From assembly GCA_023376005.1 (NCBI GenBank), contig CM042152.1:83445413-83509412 (forward strand): a stretch of 64,000 bases of DNA, in the 5' to 3' direction. Shown piece by piece: positions 14,701 through 29,864 of the stretch (position 1 is the first letter of the stretch; the number at the start of each line of letters is the position of its first letter). The notes under the pieces were generated by a model. The model saw only the letters and a list, made by a program, of their open reading frames with translations. It was not told where the DNA came from and ran no database searches. The position numbers and the translations under genes were made by a program. The DNA is from Doryteuthis pealeii. Its lineage: Eukaryota > Mollusca > Cephalopoda > Myopsida > Loliginidae.

Positions 14701-17700
14701 CATGCAGACAACAGACACAACACACACAGATACACTTCAAACAGAATATGTAACAGAAAAGAAAGTAACACAGATACAACAGGTCAACAGTGTTATATAC
14801 ACAAATATAGATATCTCCCGATTCACAAAAGTCACCAAATTCAATCGCAGACGCACTGCAATAAAGAGAATGCCAACTGGATGTGAACAGGCCGAGGTGT
14901 AAAATCAAATGACAAAAAACTCGTCTTTGCACAGGTAGCTCCAAGGAAATCTTGAAAAATAAAATTGTAAATAAAACCAGAATTTGCATTTTTCATCCAA
15001 TCTAAAACATTCCTGGCAAAAATAAAAAATGTTTGAGTGGATCCAAATTCGGCAGGCCATAAACTATAAAAGTCTGTTTTTGAAGACCACGGCAGAGATA
15101 CCCTGGGCGACAGAACAGTTCACATCACAGGAGAAAGCCCGACAACACGAAACGCTATTCCGCAAGTCAGCCGACCTAAATCTCTCACCTACCCCTAACC
15201 TCATGATCCTGACCGACCGGCAGTCTTAAAGGGGCGAACTAGTACAAACTCTATATCATCAATTTACCAAACTGACGCGACTATCATCAGAAACCCGACT
15301 ACCAACCCACTATCGTCTGTGACTACTAAAACATTGGATCTTCTGCCCACATTAACCAACTTCTGACCACTATCACCGGGACTTCTGCATACATCACCAC
15401 CTCCATTACAACTGACTCGACCACCGAACACCAAGCTTTCTGAAGACATTGCTACTCACACCACAACAGACTATCACCAAATATCGGACATTCTTTTCAA
15501 ACCGTTTTCAACCATATAACCTTTTGTGTTTTTCTAATAGTTGATAAACTTAAAATCTGTGTTTGTTTTCCTTGTCACCGTACACATCATACTAACATTG
15601 TTTATTACAACAGCCACAAACAGAACAGACAAACAACATACAGATACGACACACTGACACAAAGACAGAACTCACACGGTACACACACAACAGACAGAAT
15701 ACACAGACAACAGACAGAACTCACACATACACAAGTCAGACATACACACACACACAACAGATAGACCACAGACACACACAGAACTTACACATACACACAA
15801 ATATAAGTCAGACTACACAGACAACAGACAGAACTCACACATACACACACAGAGATACACTTCAAACAGAATATGTAACAGAAAACAAACACAAATACAA
15901 CAGGTCCACAGCCACAAACAGAACAGACAGACAACATACAGATATGACACACTAACACAACAGACACAAAGATAGACTAATATAATACACAGACAGATAG
16001 ACAATACTACACATTCAGACACAACACAGACATGGATAGAACACACACAGACACAGACAGTCAGACATACAACACACACACAGACAACAGATAGATCACA
16101 CACAACACACAGAGGGTGAAAAAAAACAAAAAAACTCAGCAAGTAAAACAGAAGGATCCTGATGAAAACCTTTGTTTTTTCCATACAGAATGTTTTCCTA
16201 TTTAAAACTATAAAATCAACCAGACAAATTTGTAGCAAATTAAAATCAGATATGATCTAAAAAAAAAAAAAAAAAAAAAAAAAAATCAAATGTTTACCCC
16301 CCTCCCTCCCCAAGATGAAGTGACCTAATAATTTATTCAGCATGTCTGATAAATACATTGCCAGTAAATTCATCGTTTGGTAAATTTATTGCAGGTAAAT
16401 TATTCATGGTTAAAATAAAGAATGTAATCATTGGTTTTAAGAATTTAATGAAAAGAGCTAAAAGGTTTAGGGTTAAGGAAAATCTATAAAAGCATCCGAT
16501 ACAATGAATTTACCAGGAATAAATTTACGATGCAATGAATTTACTGGCGATAAATTTACCTCACGATAAATTCAGCAAGAATTTTTATTCAGATTATAGG
16601 AATTTTTTATCAGTTTATAAGAGTCAACATCAAATATTCCGCCTTCTCACTTATGCAAAGTGACCCAAGTAGCAGTTAACCAAGTGGTCAGTCGAAGAAC
16701 ATAAAACAATTAAATAAAATAACAAAAAGGCAAAACCGAAGACAATAAATATAACATAAATGTTATGTATTGTATATAAATACATACAATTAAATAAGAT
16801 AACAAAAAAGGGTTTAAAAGTTCAAAGTCCCATTTGATCCATTAGATCCAGTGGTAAGAACGTCCTTCCTATGTCATATTTGCATCAAATTTTGTGGATC
16901 TACAGCAAGATTGAGGAGTCATTTGAGGGCTCATGAGAGGAAAAGTTCTGGTGGTGGGGTTATAGGATTGTGGAGGATGGCAGTGATCTATGGGTATGGA
17001 GGAGGTTTTACACGTTTAAAGTAGCTGTATATTCAAGTTGCGTGTTCTTAGGGCTTTCCTTTTACCCCCATCTCATTTGGTGGTCGTGCTGAAACGGAAG
17101 GAATTTAAGGAACGAAAAGGATAGAGACAGAGACAGAAGGTGTTTTACTATTTAGGCTTTATTAACTGAGCATAATCCCTGTGGCAAGTGGATATCCCCC
17201 TGGCCAGACCCAGTTAAGGCCTAAACTCAAAATGGCCGAGAGATTCTTTTGGGGGTTGGAAGGCAGTCCTTTTTGTTGCACATGCGTGGAGGGTTCTTCT
17301 GGTGAAGGCCCATGGGAGTTTGTTGCTTTCTTATTTTAGTTTTATTTTAATCCCCACATATCCTTAAGCAGAGTTTAACAGGTTTGAATTCAGAGTTTTC
17401 ATTCTTCGAGACTGGTTACTTAGCCATGGTTAAAGAGCCCATTCTACCCTGCTATTTACCCATACCTGGAGGGAGGATTGGATTCATACCTTTCACAAGG
17501 GTATTAGCACCATGTGAAATGCAGTTTCATCCAGGAATTGAACTTTGGTCGACGAGTCCATTTCCTATGACTAACCATTAGACTGTTACATAATTATTAG
17601 ATACCTAATATTTATGGCAATAGTGTAGAAATCAAAATGGCCATTATAAGCTACAGCCCACGGCCTTGAAGGATGAGTGACAAGGCTTGACCTCAGTCCT

Positions 17701-20700
17701 AACCTTCCGGTGGATACCGTGAGAACCGGTAGAGAGGATCCTCTCTTCCGGTTTAGATAGTAAGTAAGTTTCAGTCAGTTAGCAAGTAGGAGCTGAGCTC
17801 GTAGGATATAAGTCTCACTGCGCAGATGTCTGGGTTGGGGATTGAAAATAAAGTAACATCAAAGTAAATCGAAGTCTTGTGTTTATTACCTAAAAACTAA
17901 CAATGACACAGGGCTTCTGATAAGGAGAAATCCCTAACAGAAACCAGACCAGAAGTCCCCAAGAAAGTCCAGACCTTAGAAGAGACCAGACCAAGATAGA
18001 TGATAGAAGAAATACCAAAGCCGGCTAGAAGAATAGATTTCCAATATATAGAAGCAAGTAAGAAGTAAAGAAGTAAGAAAGGGTATACAACAAGACCACG
18101 CACCTCTATATTGGTGGTGGGGTTATAGGATTGTGAAGGATGGCAATGATCTGTAAAGATTATGTTATTGCTATGAAGACAGAACATCAAAGTTGGAGAA
18201 TTTATAAGAAATATTTGTAAAGGAATACTCACGTGCTTTTTTTCCAAGAACTTTGAGTAATATTCCGAACTTCTAAACTGTGTATAAAGTTGCATAAATC
18301 TGGGACATTTTGACATCATATACAACAGCTGCAATATAAACAATAAATTTTGCAAATGGAATATGGCATTTTTATCATACCAAACATACATTATTCAAAT
18401 TAGTACAAAATAAAAAAAACACCCTCCGGGCGATGTAAAAATAGATTTTTGAAACATATTACTTGTGGGGTGGGAGTAAAAAATTCAATGTCAGCGAGTT
18501 TGTACCCTAAGTATGTAAAATTGTCAAATTTATTAAAGGTGTAAAAAAAGAGAGAAAGACAATTTGAAATGGAAACAGTTCCGATAATTTTAAATATTAT
18601 ATTAGAATAAAACAATCTATATATAAATATATAACGCCGGGCATCAATTTATTGAAACAATGAGGATTGTCTAACGTTGCATGCTCACATTTTGAGTATA
18701 TTTATTCTATGTTATGACGTTGGATTATGTGTTGGGTAATGTGACGTAAACAGCGACGCAGTTTTTGTTACAGACAAACTAGTACAAAATAAAAAACACC
18801 CTCCGGGCGATGTAAAAATAGATTTTTGAAACATATTGCCTGTGGGGTGGGAGTAAAAAATTCAATGTCAGCGAGTTTGTACCCTAAGTAAGTAAAATCA
18901 TCAAATTCATTAAAGGATTAAAAAAATAAAACAATTTGAAATGTAAACTTTAAATATGTATTAAAATAAAACAAACTATATATAGATATATAATACCAGT
19001 CATGTATTTATTAAAACTTGTTTTAAAAAACAATGAGGACTGTCTAATGCTGCATGTTCAAATTTTGAGTGTATTTATTCTATGTTATGATGATTTTGGG
19101 TAATGTGACGGAAGCAGTGACATAATTTTTGTTACAGACAAAAACCGGAAGCGAATCTCCATTATTAATTGATACAATCAATGGTTGTTATTATTTAGGC
19201 TCAGTGTCATTTTTTGAAGCATACAAATTCTTGATTTAATTGAGGTAACAATGAAAAGCTAAGTAGGATCCTTCCTAAATAGAAGCATCAATATCATCAT
19301 GGACAGCTGTTAACTACAAAATGCTAATTAGAATCCTTCACCCACTCCTTCTGGGATAGAAGCATCAATATCATCATGGATTTCTGTTACAATGTGAACC
19401 CAACATGCTCAAAGCTCATTTAATATATGTTCAAAATCAAAGACGTAATAATTTTTTTGTGTTTATATGGATTTCTACCCAAGGAAATAATTCTAATTGG
19501 TTCCGTAAAGTGAAATCCTCACTGGATGACTCATTGTGTCACATCCTACCCATGGCAAATGAGTTGGATATATATATATATAGGCCAATTACAGGTTCTC
19601 TAACTATTTACATATTCAGTTTAAAAAATAAATTGGACACATAACCTAACTTCTTTATCCACTAGGCTAAGACAGTTCTAAGTGACAGTTATCTCTAGAC
19701 TGCAGGTTCAATCCCGGTCAGAGGCAGCAGTAACATAGAATAATAATTAACATAGCTTAACACCTGTACATGGTTAGTGGAATGAGAACAGGATACCCCC
19801 ATGGACTGAATAAAGGGTTAGGTTCGAAGTTCCGTGATGGCTCCTGATTATGACAAGAATGTTCCCGATTACAACAAGAAAGTTCCTGAGTCCGATAAGA
19901 AATACCTGAAGAAGGCCGGAAGGCACATCGGCCGAAATGTTGTACAGATAACAATGAAGATAAGGACAATAGTCCAAATAAAACAAATAATACAAATTAT
20001 GAAGCCTCATTTCAAAAATTCTGAGAAATAGTAAAAAATAAAAGGATGACAATTTTTTTTGCTATTTATTTCACATCTTGTCTTGTAAATAAGTAGTCAC
20101 ATGACAGACAACACACCACTTCGGCCCTTACCTGGGTGAGACGGGGGGGGGGTTGTGAAGAGGCCCCATCTGATCAATCCACTGGTCATGTCAAGCCCTA
20201 GCACCTATATAATTGTCCCGGCTGTTTCTTCAAATTGCTCTTATGGCAACCACTCCCTTTTTATCATATAGAAGCTAAAGGCTGTGACTGAGGGTCAACC
20301 ACCAGTATTTATTAATATTGAATGAAATTTATTTCTTAAACAGATTACATATTTCAAAAGAAAAGGAAAAGATTTGGCATTTCTCTGAATGTTTGAGATG
20401 AGGCTTGATGATTAATATTATCTGCATTATTCGGACTATTGTCCTCATCTTTATTGGCCATGTGTACCTTGTCCAATTGGACACATGGCCTAGTGGATAA
20501 GGTACGACAAGGTAATGGATAAGGTAGTGGATAAGGTACGACTACGACAAGAAAGTTCCCAGAGTTCAAAAAGAAGGTTCCCGAGTCTGAGAAGGTTCCC
20601 GAGTTCGAAAAGAAATACCTGAAGAAGGCCGGAGGGCATATCAGCCGAAACGTTGTACAGATAACAATAAAGATGAGGACAATAGTCCGAATGAAGCAGA

Positions 20701-23700
20701 TAATACTAAAGATTTGGCATTAAATAACCCACAAGGGTTGATATACCATTAAACCAACCAACCAACCTACTTACCCGATCGTCCTGTTTTGGAATAGTAT
20801 GTACTGGAATTGGTTGCCAGTCGAGATTTGGGTTCCATTTTTCTTGTGGGCTGGGAGGGTAGAGACCTGCTAAATTAGCATAAGCACTCATGAGGGTTCG
20901 ACTTTTATCAGTACTCCTTATGGTGATCTGCAAGGGGAGATGAAATTTAAAATCATGTCGAAAGAAAATGATTTCACAAAATAAAAATAAAAATAAAAAA
21001 AGGCAAAAATCAAACAATATCCCGCAGGAACTATTACCAATGTAGTGATGCTGATAGCTTTTTAATTTAGTGCTTCCTAGGACTCATGGATTCGATTTGA
21101 ATGAGTCCCCCGAAAAATTTGATGGGTCCCAACTAAAGTTTCTTGATAAATTGTAAAGTTTTTTATTTATGAACAACTAAAGCCATCTAACCCCATAGCA
21201 TGTAATTCATTTCCAAGAAAATATTGAAATGTATTTACAGTTTGCTGGAAATGATGGAGGAAGAAAAAAAACAAAAAACACTGGAACGCATGGATACAAT
21301 TTTTTTGCTTCCTTTTAGATTTTTCTGCATCAATGACACAGGACACGTACCTATCAGCATCTCTGCCAATGCAGACTACATGGATAATCCAGCACTTCTT
21401 GTAAAAAAGGTTTGATATGTTCTAAAACAAAACAACCAAACCAAGCAACTGTCTTAGCCATCACACTTCACAATTTTAAAAATCAAAGACGCCCCAGCTT
21501 ACAGACAAGTCACGTTGATGGCACCGGTTCCCACTAGATCATTGAAGTTAAGCAATGAAGAGTCTGTTCAATACTTAGATGGGTGACTATTTAATCAACA
21601 GTAGATACTGTAAGAAACCAAATATCAAAATGATTTGATATCGGCATTAAATAACCCGAAAAGGTTTGATATACTGTAAAACAAAACAACCAGAATACTG
21701 ATTATAGTGAGGCATTGTCTGGTGGGAGGGAGACCATGCCTGTGCTTTAAAGATGTCTGCAAGAAGACATGACACATCAACACCAACACATGGGAGGCTT
21801 GTGAAGAAGACTGTGCGACCTGGCGCCACCTCGTCAAACAAGGAACGAGGAGTGAAAAAGAGAGGAAAGTAGCCACCACGGAAAATAGAGCCAAAAGTAA
21901 GGAGAGACAACAGCAACTCCAGCAAGCATCACTGTTTGTTTGCAAACACTGCACCAGAGATTGCCATTCAAAAATTGGTCTGTTCAGCCACTCACGCAGT
22001 TGCAGATAAAAAGGAGGAAAAAAAAAAAGAAAAAAAGTGGACACAACGCCATCGTCTTCAGTAGACGGATAGATGCCAACAACAAAACAAATGTCTGGTG
22101 GACTTGATTTTGGGGAGAAGCAAACAAACAACAAGAAATAAAAAGAAAACTTACCTCATCTAAATCATAAGAACTGTTCATAAAACCATTAAGATATCTT
22201 TTTCTCAAGAATTTGCCGAGTTCATACTGTTGCATTTTGCCAACCTAAAACAAAGAAAATAAATAAATCTTAGGACAGAAAAATACTTTAACCAAGTTCT
22301 GTCACTCTCATGACTTTGTAGTGATATCATAAGAAGCAAACTGGAAGTTAATGCACCAAAAGCAGAAATAAAATGATCAAAGTAAGCATTCTGCACATAG
22401 GATCAGTGCAGGTATAAAGCAAAAATAGAGAGGAAAGTAGCCGCCACGGAAAATAGAGCCAAAAGTAAGGAGAGACAACAGCAACTCCAGCAAGCATCAC
22501 TGTTTGTTTGCAAACACTGCACCAGAGATTGCCATTCAAAAATTGGTCTGTTCAGCCACTCACGCAGTTGCAGATAAAAAGGAGAAAAAAAAAATATCAT
22601 AAGAAGCAAACTGGAAGTTAATGCATCAAAAGCAGAAATAAAATGATGAAAGTAAGCATTCTGCACATAGGATCAGTGCAGGTATAAAGCAAAAATAGAA
22701 ATAATGAAAATGTTAATTTTGGACCAATCAAAGGCCTTCGCGCCTAAACAGAAGTTTTCAAAAAGACCGAATTTGGAGCCTATGTTTGGTTATATAAAAG
22801 GAAGGTTTTTCGAGTAGAAATTAAGAAACTGACACATGCTTGATGAATCTACGTCACTGAATTGAAAACTATTTGCCTGCCGCTGAAGGTACAAACTTTA
22901 TCTTTCCCTCTCTAAAATTCCACTGCTGATATAGATGCAATACTCTTTCTTACCCTTTCTTTCTCTACATTACTGAACTTTTAAAAAAGCATATTCTGCT
23001 GGACCTTGAACAGTACATTTTGACTACTGTAATTTATTTGTTTTAATACACGGATTAATCGTTAAATTTATGAGTTATTTGTTTCTGTTTTTATTTATGT
23101 AACCTTATTGTGTGTTTGTTGTATTTACCAATATATATATACACATACATATATATATATATCTAAGTTGAAAATGGAAATGAATCCAACAATATGTTGA
23201 AAGGATAAATAAATAAAAGAAAGAAAATGTTGAATGGATAAAATTGATTTAATTTGAGTTACCAACTTGTGTTTCAACCAGGAGTTTGTTCATGTACACT
23301 TGTATTCTATCTATCATTATTTTAATATCAATGAAATGTCAAACATTTTACTCTGATGAAGGCCGTTTTTCTTTGTATGCTTAAAATTTTATAATTTTCT
23401 ATTATTATTGCTTTATTTTATATTTAAAATAATAATAAATAGAATACATGTGTACATGAATAAACTCCTGGATGAAACACATGTTGGTAACTCAAATTAA
23501 ATCAATTTTATCCATTCAACATTTTATTTCCTTTATTTATTTATCCTTTCAACATATATATATAAGAAAGAAAGTAAAGTCGTCGGGGCGGCCTAATGTC
23601 AGAATCAGCCAGACAGCAAGGGAGTCTATCCCCTTTTCACTTCCAAGGAGATTATTTTAGCATCTGAGGTGGAGCACCACAACTACCATCAGCACCTCAC

Positions 23701-23813
23701 TTTACCACACTGATCCCTGTGCTACTCATATGCTGAGTTGGCGAGGGCCGGTATCGAACCAAGAACCCAGTGATTCCTAGCCGCACACTCTCCCGACTGA
23801 GCTAAGCCGGCCC

Positions 23814-23861
<48 letters not shown>

Positions 23862-24289
23862 CTTCACTCAAGACAACCACCATAACCTTTACAGAAAAAT
23901 CCAGAGCTGCTGAATTGTGCCTTACATTACCTAAATGTTGCAAAACTTTTGACTCACCATAGTTAAATAAATTCAAAGCAAAGTCTTAAACTTGATTAAT
24001 TGTTTAAAGATGAATAATAATTTAAATTTCTAATTATGTTTAACAAGTTATAAAATGTTTTTTTATTTCAAAAGAATTTAAATAGTTTTAAATAAAAAGT
24101 TGTGCAGATTCGATTGGCATAAGTATAATGAGAGAGAGAGAGAGAGAGTTAAATCTAGAAAGAGAAAAACAGTGAGAAAGAGAACAAGAGAGAGAGAGAG
24201 AGAGAAGGGGGAGAGATAAATGAGAAGAAAGAGAATGAATGTGAAAGAGAGAGAGGGGGAGAGAGGGGGAGAGAGAGGGAGAGAGAGGG

Positions 24290-24323
<34 letters not shown>

Positions 24324-24441
24324 GAGAAGAGAGAGACAAAGAAAAATATGGAAAGAAAGAGAGAAAGAAATTAGAAAGAAAAAGATAGAAAGAGACAGTA
24401 GGAAAAAGAAACCGAGAGAAAGAAAGAGAGAGAGAGAGAAA

Positions 24442-24473
<32 letters not shown>

Positions 24474-27168
24474 GAAATGAGAACAAGTAAAGGTAATGTA
24501 CAGAATTTGCAAATATTAAGAAAATTTCAACTTACTTTGGTAAGTTCACCCAAACCTTCTGGCCAAATTCCTGGTTTGGGATCGGTAGGGAATTCAGCAG
24601 TGGGGTTTCTATCTCCATGACGATAGAGCTAAAAAGAAAGATTATAATAAGAATTAATACATTATATAATATTGATATATGCATATACATATATGCATGT
24701 TGAATTAAACAAAAGACTCATCTCCCAAGTACTTTCGGCACTTCGAAGTGCCATCATCAGGGGTGATGTGTTCCAGTTTTTCAAATTATATTAATGGATA
24801 AACCATCCTTAAACAAAATCAATTTCCAATGCAGTAATCACATTTTAAAATGCCTATAACACTTTTCCTATCAATTCTCTTCCTTCCAGCCTCCACATCC
24901 ATTAATATAATTTGAAGAACTGGAACACATCACCCCTGATGATGGCACTTCGAAGTGCTGTAAGTACTCGGGACATGAACTTTGGTGGACTAATTCATGA
25001 ATTCCACCCAAATATTAAAAAGTTGGCCAGAAAACTTGAAAAAAATCACAAATAAAATTGTTAAACAGGAGATGTGTCTTTTGTTTAATTCAACATGCAT
25101 AAATGAAAAAATGCTGCCCAAATACACATATTTAAAAATATACACACATATATATTATATATATATATATATATCTTATTATAATGGAGATTGTGTGTTT
25201 TTTCTGTCTGTAACCGAAACTACATTACTAATCGAGTCACAATTCACATAGTTATTTACATCACATTCTCAATTTTATTTATATTTAAACCTCAATTATT
25301 AATAAAATTGCTTCACCTTTTTATTAGTGTTGTCCATATCTACATACTAATAACATGCAATTGTATTTATATATACAACAAAATAGCGGTTTACAGTGTG
25401 AACGGGAAGGCTAATTTGCATATTGATATTAAAAATGTAATTTTAATAAATATATGCTTATTATTATTGATTTCTAACTGTTTGGTTTTATTTTAATGAA
25501 TATAATCAAAAATCTCTTCAATGAATCTTAAATGAAATCCATTAACAAGAAAAAATAACTGTCATTTTATTCTTTATTTCCTAATTTAACTAAATAGTTA
25601 AATAAGTAAAATTCAGCAATGAAAGACGGGAGTGATGGAAGAGTAAGTTTAATTTCTATTTTTCTATTATACACCCACTCTGTTTCAAATCTTTTTATCT
25701 GCCTTCTTATAAGACTTTCTAATTTAATACGATATTTCATTACATTAAAACTTAAATACTTGCACCCTATGGAGGGTGCATATATTTGCTAGTATATATA
25801 AAGTTTCAATAACAGATGATATTCAAACAGTACCACCTTATCCAAATACGTATGGCACATTAAAGACACAACAGGTAAAACACCTCTAATAAAATGGGAG
25901 ATTATCAAAAAAGCCCAAGTTTACAAAAGGTGGCCAATAAAACGGTAGACTAAAAAGAAAATTTGTGTATTCACCAAAATACGAATGTGAACAAAAGAAG
26001 TGAACTGATTTCCAAATGTAAACATTTTACATCTGGACAACACGTGAATTAAAACCAAATCATGTTCAGGTTTTTAAATATAATTATTACGTAATAACAT
26101 CGTATCGTGTGAGCATGCTTCATGTTATATAAACGCTGAACAAGCTACTTTTTTAATACTAGCAAATATATGCACCCTCCGTAGGGTGCAAGTATTTAAG
26201 TTTTAATATAATAAAATATCATGTTAAATTAGAAAGGCTAATGAAACTGAATAAGAATGCAGATAAAAATATTTGGAACAGAGGGGGGTAAAAACGAAAA
26301 ATAGAACAACTTTGAAACTAACTCTTCCATCATTTTCCATTACTCCCGTCTTTCAGTGGTAAATTTCCTTGATTTAACTATTTAAGTAAAGAATAATATT
26401 ACAGTTATTTCTTCTTGTTAATGAAGCAAATTCCTTCTTTTTCTGATTCACCAGCACCGGAGTCAGACGACAAAAAAAGGGCGTCTCTTATATACCGCAG
26501 AGCAAACAGATAAGCTGTAGCAAAGAACTCCGATAATACCCTACCTCAGGATTTCAGCTAAGTGGACAATTATTCTATATAACATTCCTGCAAAGTTTGC
26601 AACTATTTGTTACGCACGTAATACATGTCTATTCCAATTCCAAGTTGTGTTTGTGTTTTATTCATTAACTCTTGTCTGTCACCACTCGTGGACTGAATCA
26701 CCACACCGTCTGAAGATAGCAGAATATGCATGAAAGTGTAGTTACGGAAAAATTAATACCATAATATTTTATTTATGACTAGAAGTGGCTACCCAGCATC
26801 GCCCGGGTAGAAGGGGGGTGAAAAAGGTAGTCTCACAGATCCATTATTGTTGAATCGCAAGTTGGATCCTCACAGGACACCCCATTAAAATCCCTATGTA
26901 AAAAAAGAATTTGCATTGATCCAGACACTCTGAAAAGAAAAATTCATGTCTCCTATTTAGAATACTAAATGCAAAAAAAAAAAAAAAAAAAATATCCATT
27001 CAATATTCAATTATCTTCACGAATATGAATCAAATCTTCATTATTTTCGTTTAAAAAGCAAGTTCTGGTGATACTTAATGTGTATATATATTTAATCATT
27101 AATTGTTTTAGTTTCAGAGTTTCTTCTGGACATACATACATACATACATACATACATACACACACAAC

Positions 27169-27212
<44 letters not shown>

Positions 27213-29826
27213 TAGCAAATATATGCACCCTCCGGGTGCAAGTATTTAAGTTTTAATCTAATAAAATATCATTAAATGAGAAAGGCTAATGAAACTGAAT
27301 AAGAATGCAGATAAAAAAAATTTGGAACAGAGGGGATATGATTGAAAAATAGAACAACTTTGAAACTAACTCTTCCATCATTTTTCATTACTCCCGTCTT
27401 TCATTGGTAAATTTTCCTAATTTAACTATTTAGTTAAAATGGGAAGTAAGGAATAAAATTACAGTTATTTCTTCTTGTTAATGGATTTCTTTTAAGATTT
27501 ATCCCCAAGATTTTTGCTTATATTCATTAAGATGAAAACAATTAGAAATCAATAATACTAAGCATATATTTATTAAAATCAATTTTTTAAGATCAATATG
27601 CAAATTAGCCTTCACGTTCACACTGTAAACCGCTATTTTGTTGTATATATAAATACAATTGCATGTTATTAGTATGTAGATATGATCAACAGTATTAATA
27701 ATGTAAAACAATTTTATTAATAATTGAGGTTTAAATAAAAATAAATAATAATAACATGCAATTATATTTATATATACAACAAAATAACGGTTTACAGTGT
27801 GAACAGGAAGGCTAATTTGCATATTGATATTTAAAATGTGATTTTAATAAATATGTATTTAGTACAATTGATTTCTAATTGTTTGGTTTTATTTTAATGA
27901 ATATAAGCAAAAATTTCTTCAATAAATCTTAAATGAAATCCATTAACAAGAATAAATAACTGTAATTTTATTCTTTACTTCCTCTTTTAAGTAAATACTT
28001 AAATTAGAAAAAATAACATTGAAAGACCAGAGTGATGGAAGTGTAAGTTTCAGTTGTTCTATTTTTCGATTATACCCCCCTGTTTCAAATCTTTTTATCT
28101 GCATTCTTATTTAGTTTCATTAGCCTTTTCAATTTAATACAATATTTTATTACATTAAAACTTAAATACTTGCACCCGGAGGGTGCATATATTTGCTAGT
28201 ATATATAAAATACAGATTTTTTAAAAAATTTCTTTACTTATAAATTCTATTTCCATGTTGCTGATAATGTAAAGTGCCTAGAGCCAAGATGATCTATGTA
28301 ACAGTATGTTTCTGTTTCTGTTATGGCATTCAAACTGGGTTGGTTGAGCCAGCTCCATCCAACAAATTCATCTATGGTGAATTTATGGACGGAGTAACAA
28401 ATGAATTTATTCTATAGATATATAAAGGACAGTTGTGTGTATATGTATGTCCGGAGGAAACTTAAAAAATAAAACAATTAATGACAAAGTAAATATATAT
28501 ACACATTGAATATCATCAGGGCTTGGTTTTTGAGAAAAAATAATAGAGATTTGATTTATATTCGTGAATATAATTAAAAAATGAAATTTAAATGATAACA
28601 GCATGGATTTTTTTTTTTCATTTAATATTTTAGATAGTAGACATTAACATTTCTTTTCAGAGTAACTGGATCAATGCAAAGACTATTTTTTACATAGGGA
28701 TTTAAATGGGGCATCCCACGAGGATTCAACTCACGATTCAGTAATAATGGATCTGTGGGACGAACTTTTTAAAATCCCCCCCGTCTACCCAGGCAATGCT
28801 GGGTAGCCACTGCTAGTATTATCTATTTTAATTTTAAAAAGTATTGTTAGTTATAAAGTCATTAATCTAAAAAAATGTGGGAGGTATTTCTAATATTAAG
28901 TACTGCACAAACATAAAAAGAGGACTATAAAAATGTTACAAAAATCAAGTTTGTTAGTTAAGGTCTAAACCAGGGGTTCTCAAAGTCCATAGACACCTAC
29001 AAAAATTTGATTGACCCCTCATGGACACCCACCTTATATACCCCAGTCCACCTTGCAATTGTTTTGTTGCAACCAATTATGTAATTAATGAATTCTGCAC
29101 AAATGTTTATGTAAAACTGTTAATTGTAAAATAACCATAAAATAAACAGTAAAGTAAGCATAACATGTAAAAAAAGAGTTGCAAATATTTAATACTAACT
29201 TAATAACTTACCAAGGAATCACATTTCCTAATGTGATGGGGGAAGATGATGACTTTTGATAAATTCATGAATATTGGTATATATGAAAATATATCAATAT
29301 GAGCATGTTCTCTAGGATTCTTGCGGAATTAATTCCTTTTAATTACTAAGAAGGTTTAGTAGTTTCCATAGACCCCTTGTAGACACCCGAATACTTACAG
29401 ACCTCCTGAGTTGTTGTAAAACCCCGGGGGGGGGGGGGGGTAGACCACTTTAAGAAACCCTGGTCTAAACTTTAACCTTAGAGTTAATTCTTAACTGAAA
29501 CTTTTATATAATTTTAAAATGTCAGTTTACAGTCCCTCCGTTTTAACAGTCTGTTGTATAGGATTACCTACCTCCCCTATTAGTTATAAATTCATTTGTT
29601 AACCCCGGGTAACACTTGTTTCAATGGTTCAAAAACACAGGACCAAGTTTTTGCTTCCAGTGGATAATAAGGCTATGTGTTAAATCCATGGGAATGTTGC
29701 ATAGGGCCAAATTCGTTGTTGTAGTAGTAGTCATTAGTAGTAATAATAGTCGTTAGTTCAGAAACAACATACGCAAGTCATATAGTCACAAAGGGGTTGT
29801 TTATTCCTTTCTAGGCTTGCGGGTAC

Positions 29827-29864
<38 letters not shown>

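Noticed and set aside
24078..24512. Long overlapping open frames over 24.1-24.5 kb (Leu/Ser-rich or Arg/Glu-rich)
   Set aside because: They are translations of a (GA)n/(TC)n tract; no start context, splice support or domain.
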